Origin: Mycobacterium paraffinicum
Lineage (GTDB): Bacteria > Actinomycetota > Actinomycetes > Mycobacteriales > Mycobacteriaceae
Reading direction: 5' to 3'
Length of the DNA stretch: 64,000 nt
Assembly (NCBI RefSeq): GCF_001907675.1
Contig: NZ_MPNT01000001.1
Span: 434,001 to 498,000, forward strand
Shown here piece by piece: positions 16,597 to 24,849 of this stretch. Under the pieces are notes generated by a model that ran no database searches, had not been told where the DNA came from, and was given only the letters and a program-made list of their open reading frames with translations. Position 1 is the stretch's first letter. Each line of letters starts with the position of its first letter. A program made the position numbers and the translations under genes.

Positions 16597-17505
16597 TCAG
16601 TGCGCCGCGCGGGCCGCGGGCGAGCGGGCCAGGTAGTCGACCGCGCGGCCCACCCCGCCGAGCTTGGACGGGTGGAAGCTCGGTGTGTAGTAGGCGCCGA
16701 TGACCCGCAGGAACTGGAAAGGCCCGGGCACCAGGCCCCGCCGCGCCGCGCCGAAGTAGTCACGCCAGCGCGGTTTGGTGCCCGGCGGCAGGTACGGGTC
16801 GACCGAATACATGAACCGCACGCCCCGGATGAACAGCCACAACAACGCCGGCGTCACCAACAGCTGGGTGCGGACCTGGCGCCAGTAGCCGCCGCGCAGG
16901 TGCTTCATCGTGTCGAACGCGACCGCCTTGTGTTCGACCTCTTCCGCCCCGTGCCAGCGCAGCAGGTCGAGCATCACCGGGTCGGTGCCGAACGCGTCGT
17001 GCTGCGGGTTGTCCAGGATCCACTCGCCCAGGATGGCGGTGTAGTGCTCGAGGGCCGCCACCATCGACACCCGCTCGAGCAGCCAGCTCTGTCGACGCCG
17101 CGAGCCCCACCCGGGCCGATCCCCGATCAACTTGCCGAACAGCCAGGCCATCTGGTCGGTGAACGGCGTGACGTCGACGCCCTTGGCCGCGAAGTGGTCC
17201 AACACCCCCGAATGCGCCTGGGAGTGCATGGCTTCCTGGCTGATGAAGCCTTGCACGTCCAGCCGCAGCTGGTCGTCCTTGATCAGCGGCAACGCGTTCT
17301 TGAACGCGTCGACGATGAACTCCTCGCCGGCGGGCAGCAGCAGGTGCAGCACGTTGCAGAAGTGGGTGGTGAAGGGCTCGTTGGGCACGTAGTAGAACGG
17401 CAGCGTCGCCCAGTCGAACTCGACGTCGCGCGCCTGCAGGACGATCCGCTCGTGGTCGAGCGAGGCGTCATGCGGGCCCGTCGCCTGGTCGTCGACGGTG
17501 AACAT
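16597..17505 (-). CDS. PF10118-type 'metal-dependent hydrolase', probable ferritin-like diiron protein
   Basis: A 302-residue protein annotated in databases as 'metal-dependent hydrolase' (PF10118), but the visible motifs are those of a four-helix diiron protein: 'EEFIVDAF', 'ISQEAMHSQAHS' (E-x2-H), 'VAALEHYTAIL' (E-H) and 'WHGAEEVEHKAVAFD' (E-x2-E-H). A hydrophobic segment ('LLVTPALLWLFIRGVRFM') suggests membrane association. Diiron oxygenases of this fold need an electron donor, and a ferredoxin reductase is encoded two genes downstream. ATG 17505 has a GGGGG run upstream. It follows the FAAL-ACP-reductase gene by 32 bases. Fatty-chain hydroxylation, desaturation, epoxidation or aldehyde processing are the candidate reactions; the sequence does not decide between them. 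Confidence 0.7.
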   Translation of the reverse strand: MFTVDDQATGPHDASLDHERIVLQARDVEFDWATLPFYYVPNEPFTTHFCNVLHLLLPAGEEFIVDAFKNALPLIKDDQLRLDVQGFISQEAMHSQAHSGVLDHFAAKGVDVTPFTDQMAWLFGKLIGDRPGWGSRRRQSWLLERVSMVAALEHYTAILGEWILDNPQHDAFGTDPVMLDLLRWHGAEEVEHKAVAFDTMKHLRGGYWRQVRTQLLVTPALLWLFIRGVRFMYSVDPYLPPGTKPRWRDYFGAARRGLVPGPFQFLRVIGAYYTPSFHPSKLGGVGRAVDYLARSPAARAAH

Positions 17506-17537
17506 GGTGGACCCCCTTGCTTGGTCTGCCGCGCGGG

Positions 17538-20500
17538 TCACGCGCTGCGTTGCGCCTCGGCCTCAGCCTCGGTGATCAGGCGCTCACTGCGCAAGAACCG
17601 GACGAGATTCTCGACCGTTTCGGCCAGCGCCGGCTCACGCAGGCGGACCGAGGCCAGCTCGCGCGCACTCCTGTATTGGGTGTTGCCGTAGCGCTTGTCC
17701 CGCATCGCCGCGATCTTGTCCGCCGACCGGGTGAGGAAGTCGACCAGCGGATAGATCGGGTCCCGGGTCGTGCAGCGACGGTTCATCTCGGCGGCGAACT
17801 CCGGGATGTCGTGGTAGTCGAAGCGATAGCCGTAGCGCTCCGACAGCACGCGGGTGATGTCCATCAGGTTGTAGTAGTCGTCCGCGGTCATGTTGAAAAC
17901 CGTGCCCGCATCAGTCGGCAGGTCCATCAGCGCGACGATGTGATCGGCGATCAGGTCCGCCGGCAGCAGGCTGAGCTGATTGAGCGCGTTGGCGGCGATG
18001 CCGTGCTCGATCATGAACGCCACCGTGCGCACCAGGATGTCGTCGCCGCTGCCGAAACCCGCGCCGGTCGGCGAGATCAGCGAGGGCCGGAAGATGCGCA
18101 CGTCCAGCCCCTGCCGCTGCGCGGCGAAGGCCAGCTGCTCGGCCACCCACTTGGTCTGCGAGTAGCCGAAGTCCAGCGCGTTCATCTCCAGGTTCGCGTC
18201 GGACTCCCCGACCACCGGCTTGACACTCCAGCCGTAGATGAAGGTGCTGGACACCAGGTGGAAGGTCTTGCGGTGCGCGGTCATGGCGAGGCGCAGCAGC
18301 TCGTGCGTCCCGATCACGTTGGCCGGGCGCAGGGCGTCGTAGGTCCGGACGTAGTTGACCAGGGCGCCGTTGTGCAGGATGGCGTCGACGCTCTCGGCCA
18401 GGCTCTGGAACCCCTCCTCGCCGATGCCGAGCTGCGGCTCGGCGAGGTCACCGCAGACCACGCGCACCCGGGCCCTTACCTCGGCCTCCAGGGCCGGGGT
18501 CCACAGCCGCGCCTTGCGCAGCGACGCGACGATCCGGTCCAGCCCGTGGGCTTCGTCGGTGGCGCGGATCAGTGCGTGCACGGTGAAGGACGTCCTGCCG
18601 AGCAGGCTGGCGACCAGGAACGGCCCCAGGAACCCGGTCGCGCCCGTCAGCAGGATGTCGCTGGGCGTCCCCGACCGCGCCGGCGGCAGCGCCGGCAGGG
18701 GCAGCTGCGCGTCGGCGCGCATCCGGGCCACCTCGTAGGCCTCGTACTCGGCCGAAATCTGGTCCAGCGCCTGACGCAGCGCATCGAGGGGCTGGCCCGA
18801 CTCCTCGCCGAATTGCCGCATCAGCCGGAAGAATTCGGCCACCGTGAGCCGCTGGAGCAGGCGGGTGTTGACCTCCTCGGCCAACGCGCCCGCGCCGTGC
18901 TCTTCGAGCAGGGCCTGCAGGTCGGCGCGCAGCTCGGCGAGCGCCAGGGAATCGATGCCGAGATCCGCGAAGGAGCAGTCCTCCTGCCCGGTGAGGTCGT
19001 AGCTCTCGATCAGGTTGCGGAACCGGTCCAGCGGGCCCGGGTCGGTGTCCGCCCGTTCGTGGGCCTGGTGCGTGTAACTCGACAGGACGGGCAGCTTGCC
19101 CTCCAGCCAGAGCTGCCGCGTCGAGGAGCGCCGGATCTTGCCCGACGTGGTTTTGGGGATGCTGTGCGGCGGCACGAAGGCGATGGTGTGCGGGTCGATG
19201 TGGCCGTGCCGGCGGATGGCCCGCGCTAGCGCCTTGCCGTCCGGCAGCGCGTCCGTGTCACGGACCTCGGCCACCACGGTCAGCACCTCCTGGTCGTCGC
19301 GCTCCACCGCGAACGCGGCGACGCAGCCGCCGCGAACCTCCGGCGCCGACCGCTCCACGATGCCCTCGATGTCCGAGGGATAGCAGTTGACGCCGCGCAC
19401 GATGATCAGGTCCTTGCTGCGGCCGCACACGAACAGCTCGCCCTCGTAGAGGAAGCCGAGGTCGCCGGTCCGCAGATAGCTGTGCTCAGGGTCGCCGGCG
19501 ATGCGGGCCGCGAACGCCTCCGCGGCGAGTTCGGGTCGGTTCCAGTAGCCGCCGCCCTTGGACGGCCCGTCCACCCAAACCTCGCCGACGCGGCCCTCCC
19601 CGAGAGCCTCACCGGTTTCGGGATCGACGATGCGAACCACGTTGCCGTCGATCGGCTTGCCGCAGCTCACCACCGGGGCCTGGTTCTTGTTCTCCGGCTG
19701 GGCCTTCTCGACCCGCGCGATGTTCTTTTCCAGCGCGCGCTTGTTCAGGGCCAGGGTCTGGCGGCCGCGAAGCGACACGATCAGGGTGTTTTCGGCCATG
19801 CCGTACGCGCCGGTGAGCGCGTTGGGCTCCAGGCCGTAGGGGGCGAAACGCTCCCGGAAGCGCGCAAACGTGCTGGCGCGCAGCGGTTCCGCGCCGACGA
19901 CGATGCTCTCCAGGCTACTCAGGTCGATCCCGGCGAGCTCGGACGTGGGCAGTTTGTCCTCGCGCAGGCACAGCTCGAGGGCGAAGTTGGGCACCGGCGT
20001 GTGGGTGGCGCGCACGTCGCTGATGAGCCGCAGCCACGCCGACGGCCGCTTGAGGAAGTCCAGCGGCGACATGGCGTGCGTGGTGCCACCGACCAGCAGG
20101 ATGAACAGGTAGGCGGAGATCAGACCCATGTCGTGATGTTGCGGAAGCCAGCTGACCAGCACCTCGCCGCCGGCGAAGGCCGAGGCGTTGGCGATGACGT
20201 TGGCGTGGCTGACGACCACACCCTTCGGGTCGCTGGTGGAACCGGAGGTGTACTGCAGGAAGAGCACCGGCCCCGGGGTGTCGGGGACGTGGGCACCGCC
20301 GAACTCCTGCGTGCCGTCGGTTCCGAACCAGGGCAGCTCCGGCGGCCGCTGGGCGTCGGGCCATGGCGAGCCGCCGTCGAGGTGGTTGAGCAGCAGGCGG
20401 TAGTCGTACTCGAACTGCTTGGTCGACAGCACCGCCGTGGCCTGGCAGTCCCGGGCGATGAAGCTCAGCTTGGCCAGGCCCGACTCGAACGACATCGGCA

Positions 20501-20777
20501 GCGGCGGGCTGACCGGCACCGCGATCACGCCGATGCGCGCGCAGGCGTAGAACGCCGCGATCATTTCGAGCCCGGGCGGGTAGACCAGCAGCGCGCGATC
20601 GCCCGGCCGCAGGCCGGCTTCCGTCGCCAGGTAGGCGGCCAGCTCGCGGGTCCGCTCGGAGAAGCTCCGATAGGTGTAGTGCTCGACTTCGCGGCCTTCG
20701 TCGTCGACGAAGCGGAAGAGGGTCTTGTCCGGTGTGCTGGTTTCGCGCAGGTGCAGATGATCTATGAGCGTCTCCAT
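17538..20777 (-). CDS. Trifunctional fatty acyl-AMP ligase / acyl carrier / thioester reductase
   Basis: A 1079-residue megaprotein. Residues about 1-590 form a FAAL/FadD adenylating domain ('LFLQYTSGSTSDPKGVVVSH', 'LPQHHDMGLISAYL', 'SYLRTGDLGFLYEGEL', 'PKTTSGKIRRS'). A carrier domain follows with the phosphopantetheine Ser in 'FADLGIDSLALAEL' near residue 640. The last 360 residues are an SDR-type thioester reductase ('ILLTGATGFLGPFLVASLL', later 'YSQTKWVAEQL'). It would activate a fatty acid, load it on the carrier and release it as an aldehyde or alcohol. ATG 20777 is chosen; GTG 20789 and TTG 20804 are alternatives. It heads an operon with the diiron-like, hydrolase and reductase genes. 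It differs from carboxylic acid reductases in having a FAAL-like adenylation domain. Confidence 0.85.
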   Translation of the reverse strand: METLIDHLHLRETSTPDKTLFRFVDDEGREVEHYTYRSFSERTRELAAYLATEAGLRPGDRALLVYPPGLEMIAAFYACARIGVIAVPVSPPLPMSFESGLAKLSFIARDCQATAVLSTKQFEYDYRLLLNHLDGGSPWPDAQRPPELPWFGTDGTQEFGGAHVPDTPGPVLFLQYTSGSTSDPKGVVVSHANVIANASAFAGGEVLVSWLPQHHDMGLISAYLFILLVGGTTHAMSPLDFLKRPSAWLRLISDVRATHTPVPNFALELCLREDKLPTSELAGIDLSSLESIVVGAEPLRASTFARFRERFAPYGLEPNALTGAYGMAENTLIVSLRGRQTLALNKRALEKNIARVEKAQPENKNQAPVVSCGKPIDGNVVRIVDPETGEALGEGRVGEVWVDGPSKGGGYWNRPELAAEAFAARIAGDPEHSYLRTGDLGFLYEGELFVCGRSKDLIIVRGVNCYPSDIEGIVERSAPEVRGGCVAAFAVERDDQEVLTVVAEVRDTDALPDGKALARAIRRHGHIDPHTIAFVPPHSIPKTTSGKIRRSSTRQLWLEGKLPVLSSYTHQAHERADTDPGPLDRFRNLIESYDLTGQEDCSFADLGIDSLALAELRADLQALLEEHGAGALAEEVNTRLLQRLTVAEFFRLMRQFGEESGQPLDALRQALDQISAEYEAYEVARMRADAQLPLPALPPARSGTPSDILLTGATGFLGPFLVASLLGRTSFTVHALIRATDEAHGLDRIVASLRKARLWTPALEAEVRARVRVVCGDLAEPQLGIGEEGFQSLAESVDAILHNGALVNYVRTYDALRPANVIGTHELLRLAMTAHRKTFHLVSSTFIYGWSVKPVVGESDANLEMNALDFGYSQTKWVAEQLAFAAQRQGLDVRIFRPSLISPTGAGFGSGDDILVRTVAFMIEHGIAANALNQLSLLPADLIADHIVALMDLPTDAGTVFNMTADDYYNLMDITRVLSERYGYRFDYHDIPEFAAEMNRRCTTRDPIYPLVDFLTRSADKIAAMRDKRYGNTQYRSARELASVRLREPALAETVENLVRFLRSERLITEAEAEAQRSA

Positions 20778-21226
20778 CGCAGGAGCCACCCCCTTCCGGG
20801 TCAACTGTGAGCGATAAGAACTTTCGGATCAATTGATAACGCCCAATGTAACGCCGCTGCTCGCGGTCAAGCAAAGCGTGGAGGCCATTATGGGCCATCG
20901 CACATTAATCTCACAGGAGAGGCTTAACCACGGTCGCCGACCGCCGGTCATCGAATACGTGACTACGGACTTCAGTATCTCAGTTTATGGTATTACCAGT
21001 GTGTTTAGGCAGTGCGCCCCTGCGTAAACGCGCGAATACTGAGTTACGCATTTACATTTATCATGAATTGCCCTGTGCCAAATCCGGCATATTTGCCGGG
21101 TTCATTTCGTATCCCCACCGCAAAGAGCATAACCCCGGTCCAACGATGCGAATGCCGTGCTTCCCTTTAGCGGTAACCAGTGCGTTTCGCCACGGGTGAA
21201 CCGGTCGCCGCTGCTGACCTACGGAG
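20778..21226. other. 449-base gene-free region upstream of the FAAL-reductase operon
   Basis: No convincing coding frame. Base composition is visibly more AT-rich than the flanking genes, especially 20940-21120. There is a 7-base inverted repeat TGCGTAA (21021-21027) / TTACGCA (21044-21050). It must contain the operon promoter; I cannot place the -10 and -35 with confidence. Confidence 0.5.
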
Positions 21227-22240
21227 TCAGCCCGGCTGGGCAACCCGGATCCGGGGTCCGGCGCGCACCACCAACCGGGTGATGCCGACGAACCGTTCGC
21301 CGTCGATGATCGGCGACAGCGGCTCCCCCTCGGCCTCGATGGTCATTTCGCGGCCGTTCACGTCACGCACCCCGGGCGCCCGCAGCGTGCCGTTGGTGAG
21401 CGCCGCGGGCAGCTGGACCACGATCCTGGAGGGTCGTATCTCGCCGGCCTGGAAATGCAGCGCGCCGGGATTCTCGGCCTTCGGGAAAAGCCGGAACGGC
21501 CCCCCGATCCGCAGATCGATCGCGCCCGCGTGCAGCACCCGGTGCGTCCGCGACGGAACCTCCTCGCCGTCGATGACGACCTTGGCACGCGTCGGGGTGA
21601 ACAGCACCGACGAGTAACTGGAGGCCTGAGAACGGCCGACCTTGGACGCGAGGTAGTCGCGGAACGAGCGGCCGATCACCCGGGCGACCTCGGTCCGGCC
21701 GTGGTCGGGCTTTCCGTAATACATGTCGTAGAACCGGTTACCGACTCCCCCGGCGGCCAGCCCGAAACACAGGCGATGAAACGCCGCGCCGTCCGCGGTC
21801 TCGCCGTCGAGTTGCAGGGTGTCCAGACGTATTTCGGGCGGGGGCCGGTCGGCCTCGGCGGCGGCCACCAGCGCGCGGACGATGGCATCGGGCCGCCCGC
21901 CCACCCGCGCCTTGCGCGCGACGGCGTTGACGCTGCCGCCGTTGGACGGCACGAACGTCGGCCAGCGTTCCGGGTCGCCTTCGCAGCGCTCGATTTCGTT
22001 GATCAGCCAGTGCAGCGCACCGTCGCCGCCGTCGCCGACGAGGTGCGTGACGCGCGGGTGGAGCTGGTCCAGGGTCTTGCCCAGCTCCTCGATCGAGGCG
22101 GTTTCGTGGACCTCGCCCCACGGGCCGACGATGCGGCGCAGCTCGGCGACGCGGTCACCGCGCGCACCGCGGTTCCGGCGCGCGAGGGGATTGACGATGA
22201 TCCCTAGATACATCCGCGGCGTCGGAGTTCCATCGGCCAT
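21227..22240 (-). CDS. Diacylglycerol/sphingosine kinase-like lipid kinase
   Basis: A 337-residue cytosolic protein with the N-terminal catalytic fold of the DAGK_cat family: 'MYLGIIVNPLARRN' and the nucleotide loop 'HLVGDGGDGALHWLINEI' (family GGDGT-like), then 'FVPSNGGSVNAVARKA' (family GTGNDFAR region). The C-terminal beta-sandwich has 'VVIDGEEVPSRTHRVLHAGAIDLRIGG', as in other bacterial lipid kinases. It would phosphorylate a lipid alcohol, such as diacylglycerol, at the inner membrane. The GGDGT motif is altered to GDGGDG, so activity should be tested. ATG 22240 is preferred to the upstream GTG 22249. It is monocistronic, divergent from the SDR gene. Confidence 0.7.
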   Translation of the reverse strand: MADGTPTPRMYLGIIVNPLARRNRGARGDRVAELRRIVGPWGEVHETASIEELGKTLDQLHPRVTHLVGDGGDGALHWLINEIERCEGDPERWPTFVPSNGGSVNAVARKARVGGRPDAIVRALVAAAEADRPPPEIRLDTLQLDGETADGAAFHRLCFGLAAGGVGNRFYDMYYGKPDHGRTEVARVIGRSFRDYLASKVGRSQASSYSSVLFTPTRAKVVIDGEEVPSRTHRVLHAGAIDLRIGGPFRLFPKAENPGALHFQAGEIRPSRIVVQLPAALTNGTLRAPGVRDVNGREMTIEAEGEPLSPIIDGERFVGITRLVVRAGPRIRVAQPG

Positions 22241-22299
22241 CCCACGCACGATACCTGCGGCGTTACGGTGGGTGGGATCACGTAGTTAGGGTGGGCTGC

Positions 22300-23169
22300 A
22301 TGCCTGGTTGGACCGCAGCAGACCTGCCCTCCTTCGCCGGACGCACCGTCGTGATCACCGGCGCCAACGCCGGACTGGGGGAAGTGACCGCCCGCGAATT
22401 GGCGCGGGTCGGCGCCCGCGTCGTCTTGGCCGTACGCAACACCGAGAAGGGCAAGGCCGCCGCCGACCGGATGGCCGGGGACGTCGACGTGCGCCACCTC
22501 GACCTGCAGGACCTGGGCTCGGTGCGGCGCTTCGCCGACGAGATGGCGGCGGTCGACGTGCTGGTGAACAACGCCGGCATCATGGCCACCAAACATGCGG
22601 TGACCGCCGACGGCTTCGAGGGCCAGATCGGCACCAATCACCTCGGCCACTTCGCGTTGACCAACCTGCTGCTGCCCAAACTCACCGACCGGGTGGTGAC
22701 GGTGTCCTCGCTGATGCACCACTTCGGCTACGTCAGCCTCAAAGACCTGAACTGGCGGTCCCGCCCGTATTCGGCGTGGTTGGCCTACAGCCAGTCGAAG
22801 CTGGCGAACCTGCTGTTCACCAGCGAACTGCAGCGGCGCCTGGACTCGGCCGGTTCTGCGCTGCGCGCGCTGGCCGCCCACCCGGGCTGGTCGCACACCA
22901 ACCTGCAGGGCAACTCCGGCCGCAAGCTGGGCGACGCGGCGGTGTTGGCCGTCGACCGCCTGGTGTCCACCGATGCCGACTTCGGGGCCAGGCAGACGCT
23001 GTACGCGGTCTCGCAGGATCTGCCGGGCGACACCTTCGTCGGCCCGCGCTTTGGCCTGTATGGCCGCACCCAGCCGACCTGGCGTAACTGGCCGGCCAAG
23101 CGGGCGGGCACCGCCGCGGCGCTGTGGAAGCTGTCCGAGCAGCTCACAGACACCGCTTTCCCGCTATGA
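22300..23169 (+). CDS. Short-chain dehydrogenase/reductase (retinol dehydrogenase-like)
   Basis: A 289-residue SDR. It has the cofactor motif 'VVITGANAGLGEVTAREL' (TGxxxGxG), 'LVNNAGIMA' (NNAG), catalytic Ser in 'VVTVSSLMHHFG' and the YxxxK motif in 'AYSQSKLANLLF'. The length and the 'NTEKGKAAADRM' segment are typical of the long-chain retinol/WW-oxidoreductase-like subfamily common in mycobacteria. It oxidises or reduces an alcohol/ketone, substrate unknown. ATG 22300 gives the normal spacing to the Rossmann fold. It is followed after 83 bases by the DMT transporter on the same strand. Confidence 0.82.
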   Translation: MPGWTAADLPSFAGRTVVITGANAGLGEVTARELARVGARVVLAVRNTEKGKAAADRMAGDVDVRHLDLQDLGSVRRFADEMAAVDVLVNNAGIMATKHAVTADGFEGQIGTNHLGHFALTNLLLPKLTDRVVTVSSLMHHFGYVSLKDLNWRSRPYSAWLAYSQSKLANLLFTSELQRRLDSAGSALRALAAHPGWSHTNLQGNSGRKLGDAAVLAVDRLVSTDADFGARQTLYAVSQDLPGDTFVGPRFGLYGRTQPTWRNWPAKRAGTAAALWKLSEQLTDTAFPL

Positions 23170-23252
23170 ATGCGCTCGGCGGGCGGTTTGCCGCAGCCCG
23201 ACTAGATTGGTGAGCGAATCCGTGCAGCGACGCCCACGCGAGGAGGGGACCC

Positions 23253-24173
23253 ATGTCGGCCACTGATATGGCGGCGATCCTTGCCCTCCTTGCCGCGCTG
23301 GCGTCGGCGATCGGCAACGTGGTCCGCCAGCGGTCCGCGCAGGAGGTCACCGATAAACCGGTCGGCCACCTGGCGCTGTTTGGCATGTTGTTGCGCGATA
23401 CCCGTTGGTTGATGGGCGGACTCGGCGACATCGCCAGCTACGTTTTGCTGGCCGCGGCTCTGGACAAGGGCTCGGTGCTGCTCGTGATGTCGCTGCAGGT
23501 GACCTCGTTGTTGTTCGCCCTGCCGATCTACGCGCGGATGAGCCGGCACCCGGTCACCCGGGGGGAATGGATGTGGGCGGTGTTGCTCACCGCGGCGTTG
23601 GTGGTCGTCATCGCGGTCGGTGACCCGACCGGCGGCCAGCAACGCGCGGCGGCCCAGGTCTGGCTGATCGTCGCGGTGGCGATGGCACCGCCGCTGCTGT
23701 TGGCGATGGTCGGCGCCCGCGTCTGGTCGGATCGCCCAGCGGCCGCACTGTTACTCGCGGCGGTCGCCGGTTCACTCCTCGCGGTGTTCGCGGTGCTGAT
23801 GAAGGGCGTCGTCGACATCATCGAACACAACCCCGAGCAGTTGTGGACCAGGCCCGAGGTGTACGGCTGGGTGTTCTGCGGGGCGGCCGGGATGATCATT
23901 CACCAATCGGCTTACCGCGCAGGCGCCTTGACCGCCTCGTTGCCGACGATCATCGCCGCCAAACCGATCGTGGGCGCGATCCTCGGCATCACCGTGCTGG
24001 GCGAGACATTGGACGCCCACGGCTTCGACTGGGTCGTGTTGGCCGTAGCCGCCGCGCTGGTGATCGTCGCGACGGTGGGCCTGGCTCGCGGCGAGGCCGC
24101 CACCGTGTCGGCGGGCGCCGGGCGCGACGTGAGAATCGCCGACGAGCCGAAAGCCGTGAAGCCCGCGCTCTGA
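23253..24173 (+). CDS. DMT-superfamily (EamA-like) membrane transporter
   Basis: A 306-residue protein with about ten hydrophobic helices in two repeats, beginning 'AAILALLAALASAIGNVVRQRSAQ' and ending with a helix near 'WVVLAVAAALVIVATVGLA', followed by a polar tail. This is the drug/metabolite transporter arrangement. 'TIIAAKPIVGAILGITVLGETLD' matches the conserved penultimate EamA segment. ATG 23253 has GAGGAGGGG upstream. The substrate is unknown. It ends just before a tRNA gene on the opposite strand. Confidence 0.75.
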   Translation: MSATDMAAILALLAALASAIGNVVRQRSAQEVTDKPVGHLALFGMLLRDTRWLMGGLGDIASYVLLAAALDKGSVLLVMSLQVTSLLFALPIYARMSRHPVTRGEWMWAVLLTAALVVVIAVGDPTGGQQRAAAQVWLIVAVAMAPPLLLAMVGARVWSDRPAAALLLAAVAGSLLAVFAVLMKGVVDIIEHNPEQLWTRPEVYGWVFCGAAGMIIHQSAYRAGALTASLPTIIAAKPIVGAILGITVLGETLDAHGFDWVVLAVAAALVIVATVGLARGEAATVSAGAGRDVRIADEPKAVKPAL

Positions 24174-24180
24174 TGAAGCT

Positions 24181-24264
24181 TGGTGGCAGGTACAGGATTC
24201 GAACCTGTGAAGCTTTCGCGACGGATTTACAGTCCGCTCCCATTGGCCGCTCGGGCAACCTGCC
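24181..24264 (-). tRNA. tRNA-Tyr (anticodon GTA)
   Basis: On the minus strand the acceptor arms GGCAGGT and ACCTGCC pair, the discriminator is A (24184), and CCA is encoded (24181-24183). The anticodon loop reads CTGTAAA, giving GTA for Tyr. A long variable arm (class II) and a T-arm with GTTCGAATC are present. It lies between the DMT gene and the YajQ gene. No integrase or duplicated tRNA end is visible nearby. Confidence 0.95.
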
Positions 24265-24333
24265 GCCAGACAGGTTACAACGAGGGGGTAGACAAAGCAC
24301 AAACGGCCATCACCGGATGAAGGGACGGATCCA

Positions 24334-24825
24334 ATGGCGGACTCATCGTTCGACATTGTCAGCAAAGTCGAGCGCCAAGAGGTCGACAACGCACTCAACC
24401 AGGCCGCCAAGGAGCTGGCCACTCGCTTCGACTTCCGCGGCACCGACACCACGATCGCGTGGAAGGGCGACGAGGCAATCGAGCTGACGTCGTCCACCGA
24501 GGAACGCGTGAAGGCGGCCGTCGACGTCTTCAAGGAGAAGCTGATCCGCCGCGACATCTCCATGAAGGCCTTCGACGCCGGCGAACCGCAGGCCTCCGGC
24601 AAGACCTACAAGGTCAGCGGCACCCTCAAACAGGGCATCAGCAGCGAGAACGCCAAGAAGATCACCAAGCTGATCCGCGACGAGGGACCCAAGAGCGTCA
24701 AGACGCAGATCCAGGGCGACGAGATCCGCGTCACCAGCAAGAAGCGGGACGACCTGCAGGCCGTCCAGGCGCTGCTCAAGCAGGCCGACCTGGACGTCGC
24801 GCTGCAATTCGTGAACTACCGGTAG
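24334..24825 (+). CDS. YajQ-family nucleotide-binding protein (Rv0566c type)
   Basis: A 163-residue cytosolic protein matching the YajQ/UPF0234 family over its full usual length: '[18 protein letters not shown]' at the start, 'RFDFRGT', 'RDISMKAFD', '[17 protein letters not shown]', and '[24 protein letters not shown]' at the end. The fold is two RRM-like domains; members bind nucleotides (c-di-GMP in some proteobacteria) or nucleic acid. The mycobacterial role is not established. The start ATG 24334 matches the family start. The neighbours (monooxygenase, gpsA) are the same as I recall for M. tuberculosis Rv0566c. Confidence 0.88.
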   Translation: MADSSFDIVSKVERQEVDNALNQAAKELATRFDFRGTDTTIAWKGDEAIELTSSTEERVKAAVDVFKEKLIRRDISMKAFDAGEPQASGKTYKVSGTLKQGISSENAKKITKLIRDEGPKSVKTQIQGDEIRVTSKKRDDLQAVQALLKQADLDVALQFVNYR

Positions 24826-24849
24826 GCCGCGAGAAAAGCGAGGTTCTCA

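Noticed and set aside
17517..19229. 570-codon plus-strand frame
   Set aside because: Entirely antisense to the FAAL-reductase gene, whose motifs are clear; composition is that of a shadow.
24181..24264. tRNA-Tyr as an integration (attachment) site
   Set aside because: No integrase and no repeated tRNA 3' end were seen on either side, and the neighbours are core genes.
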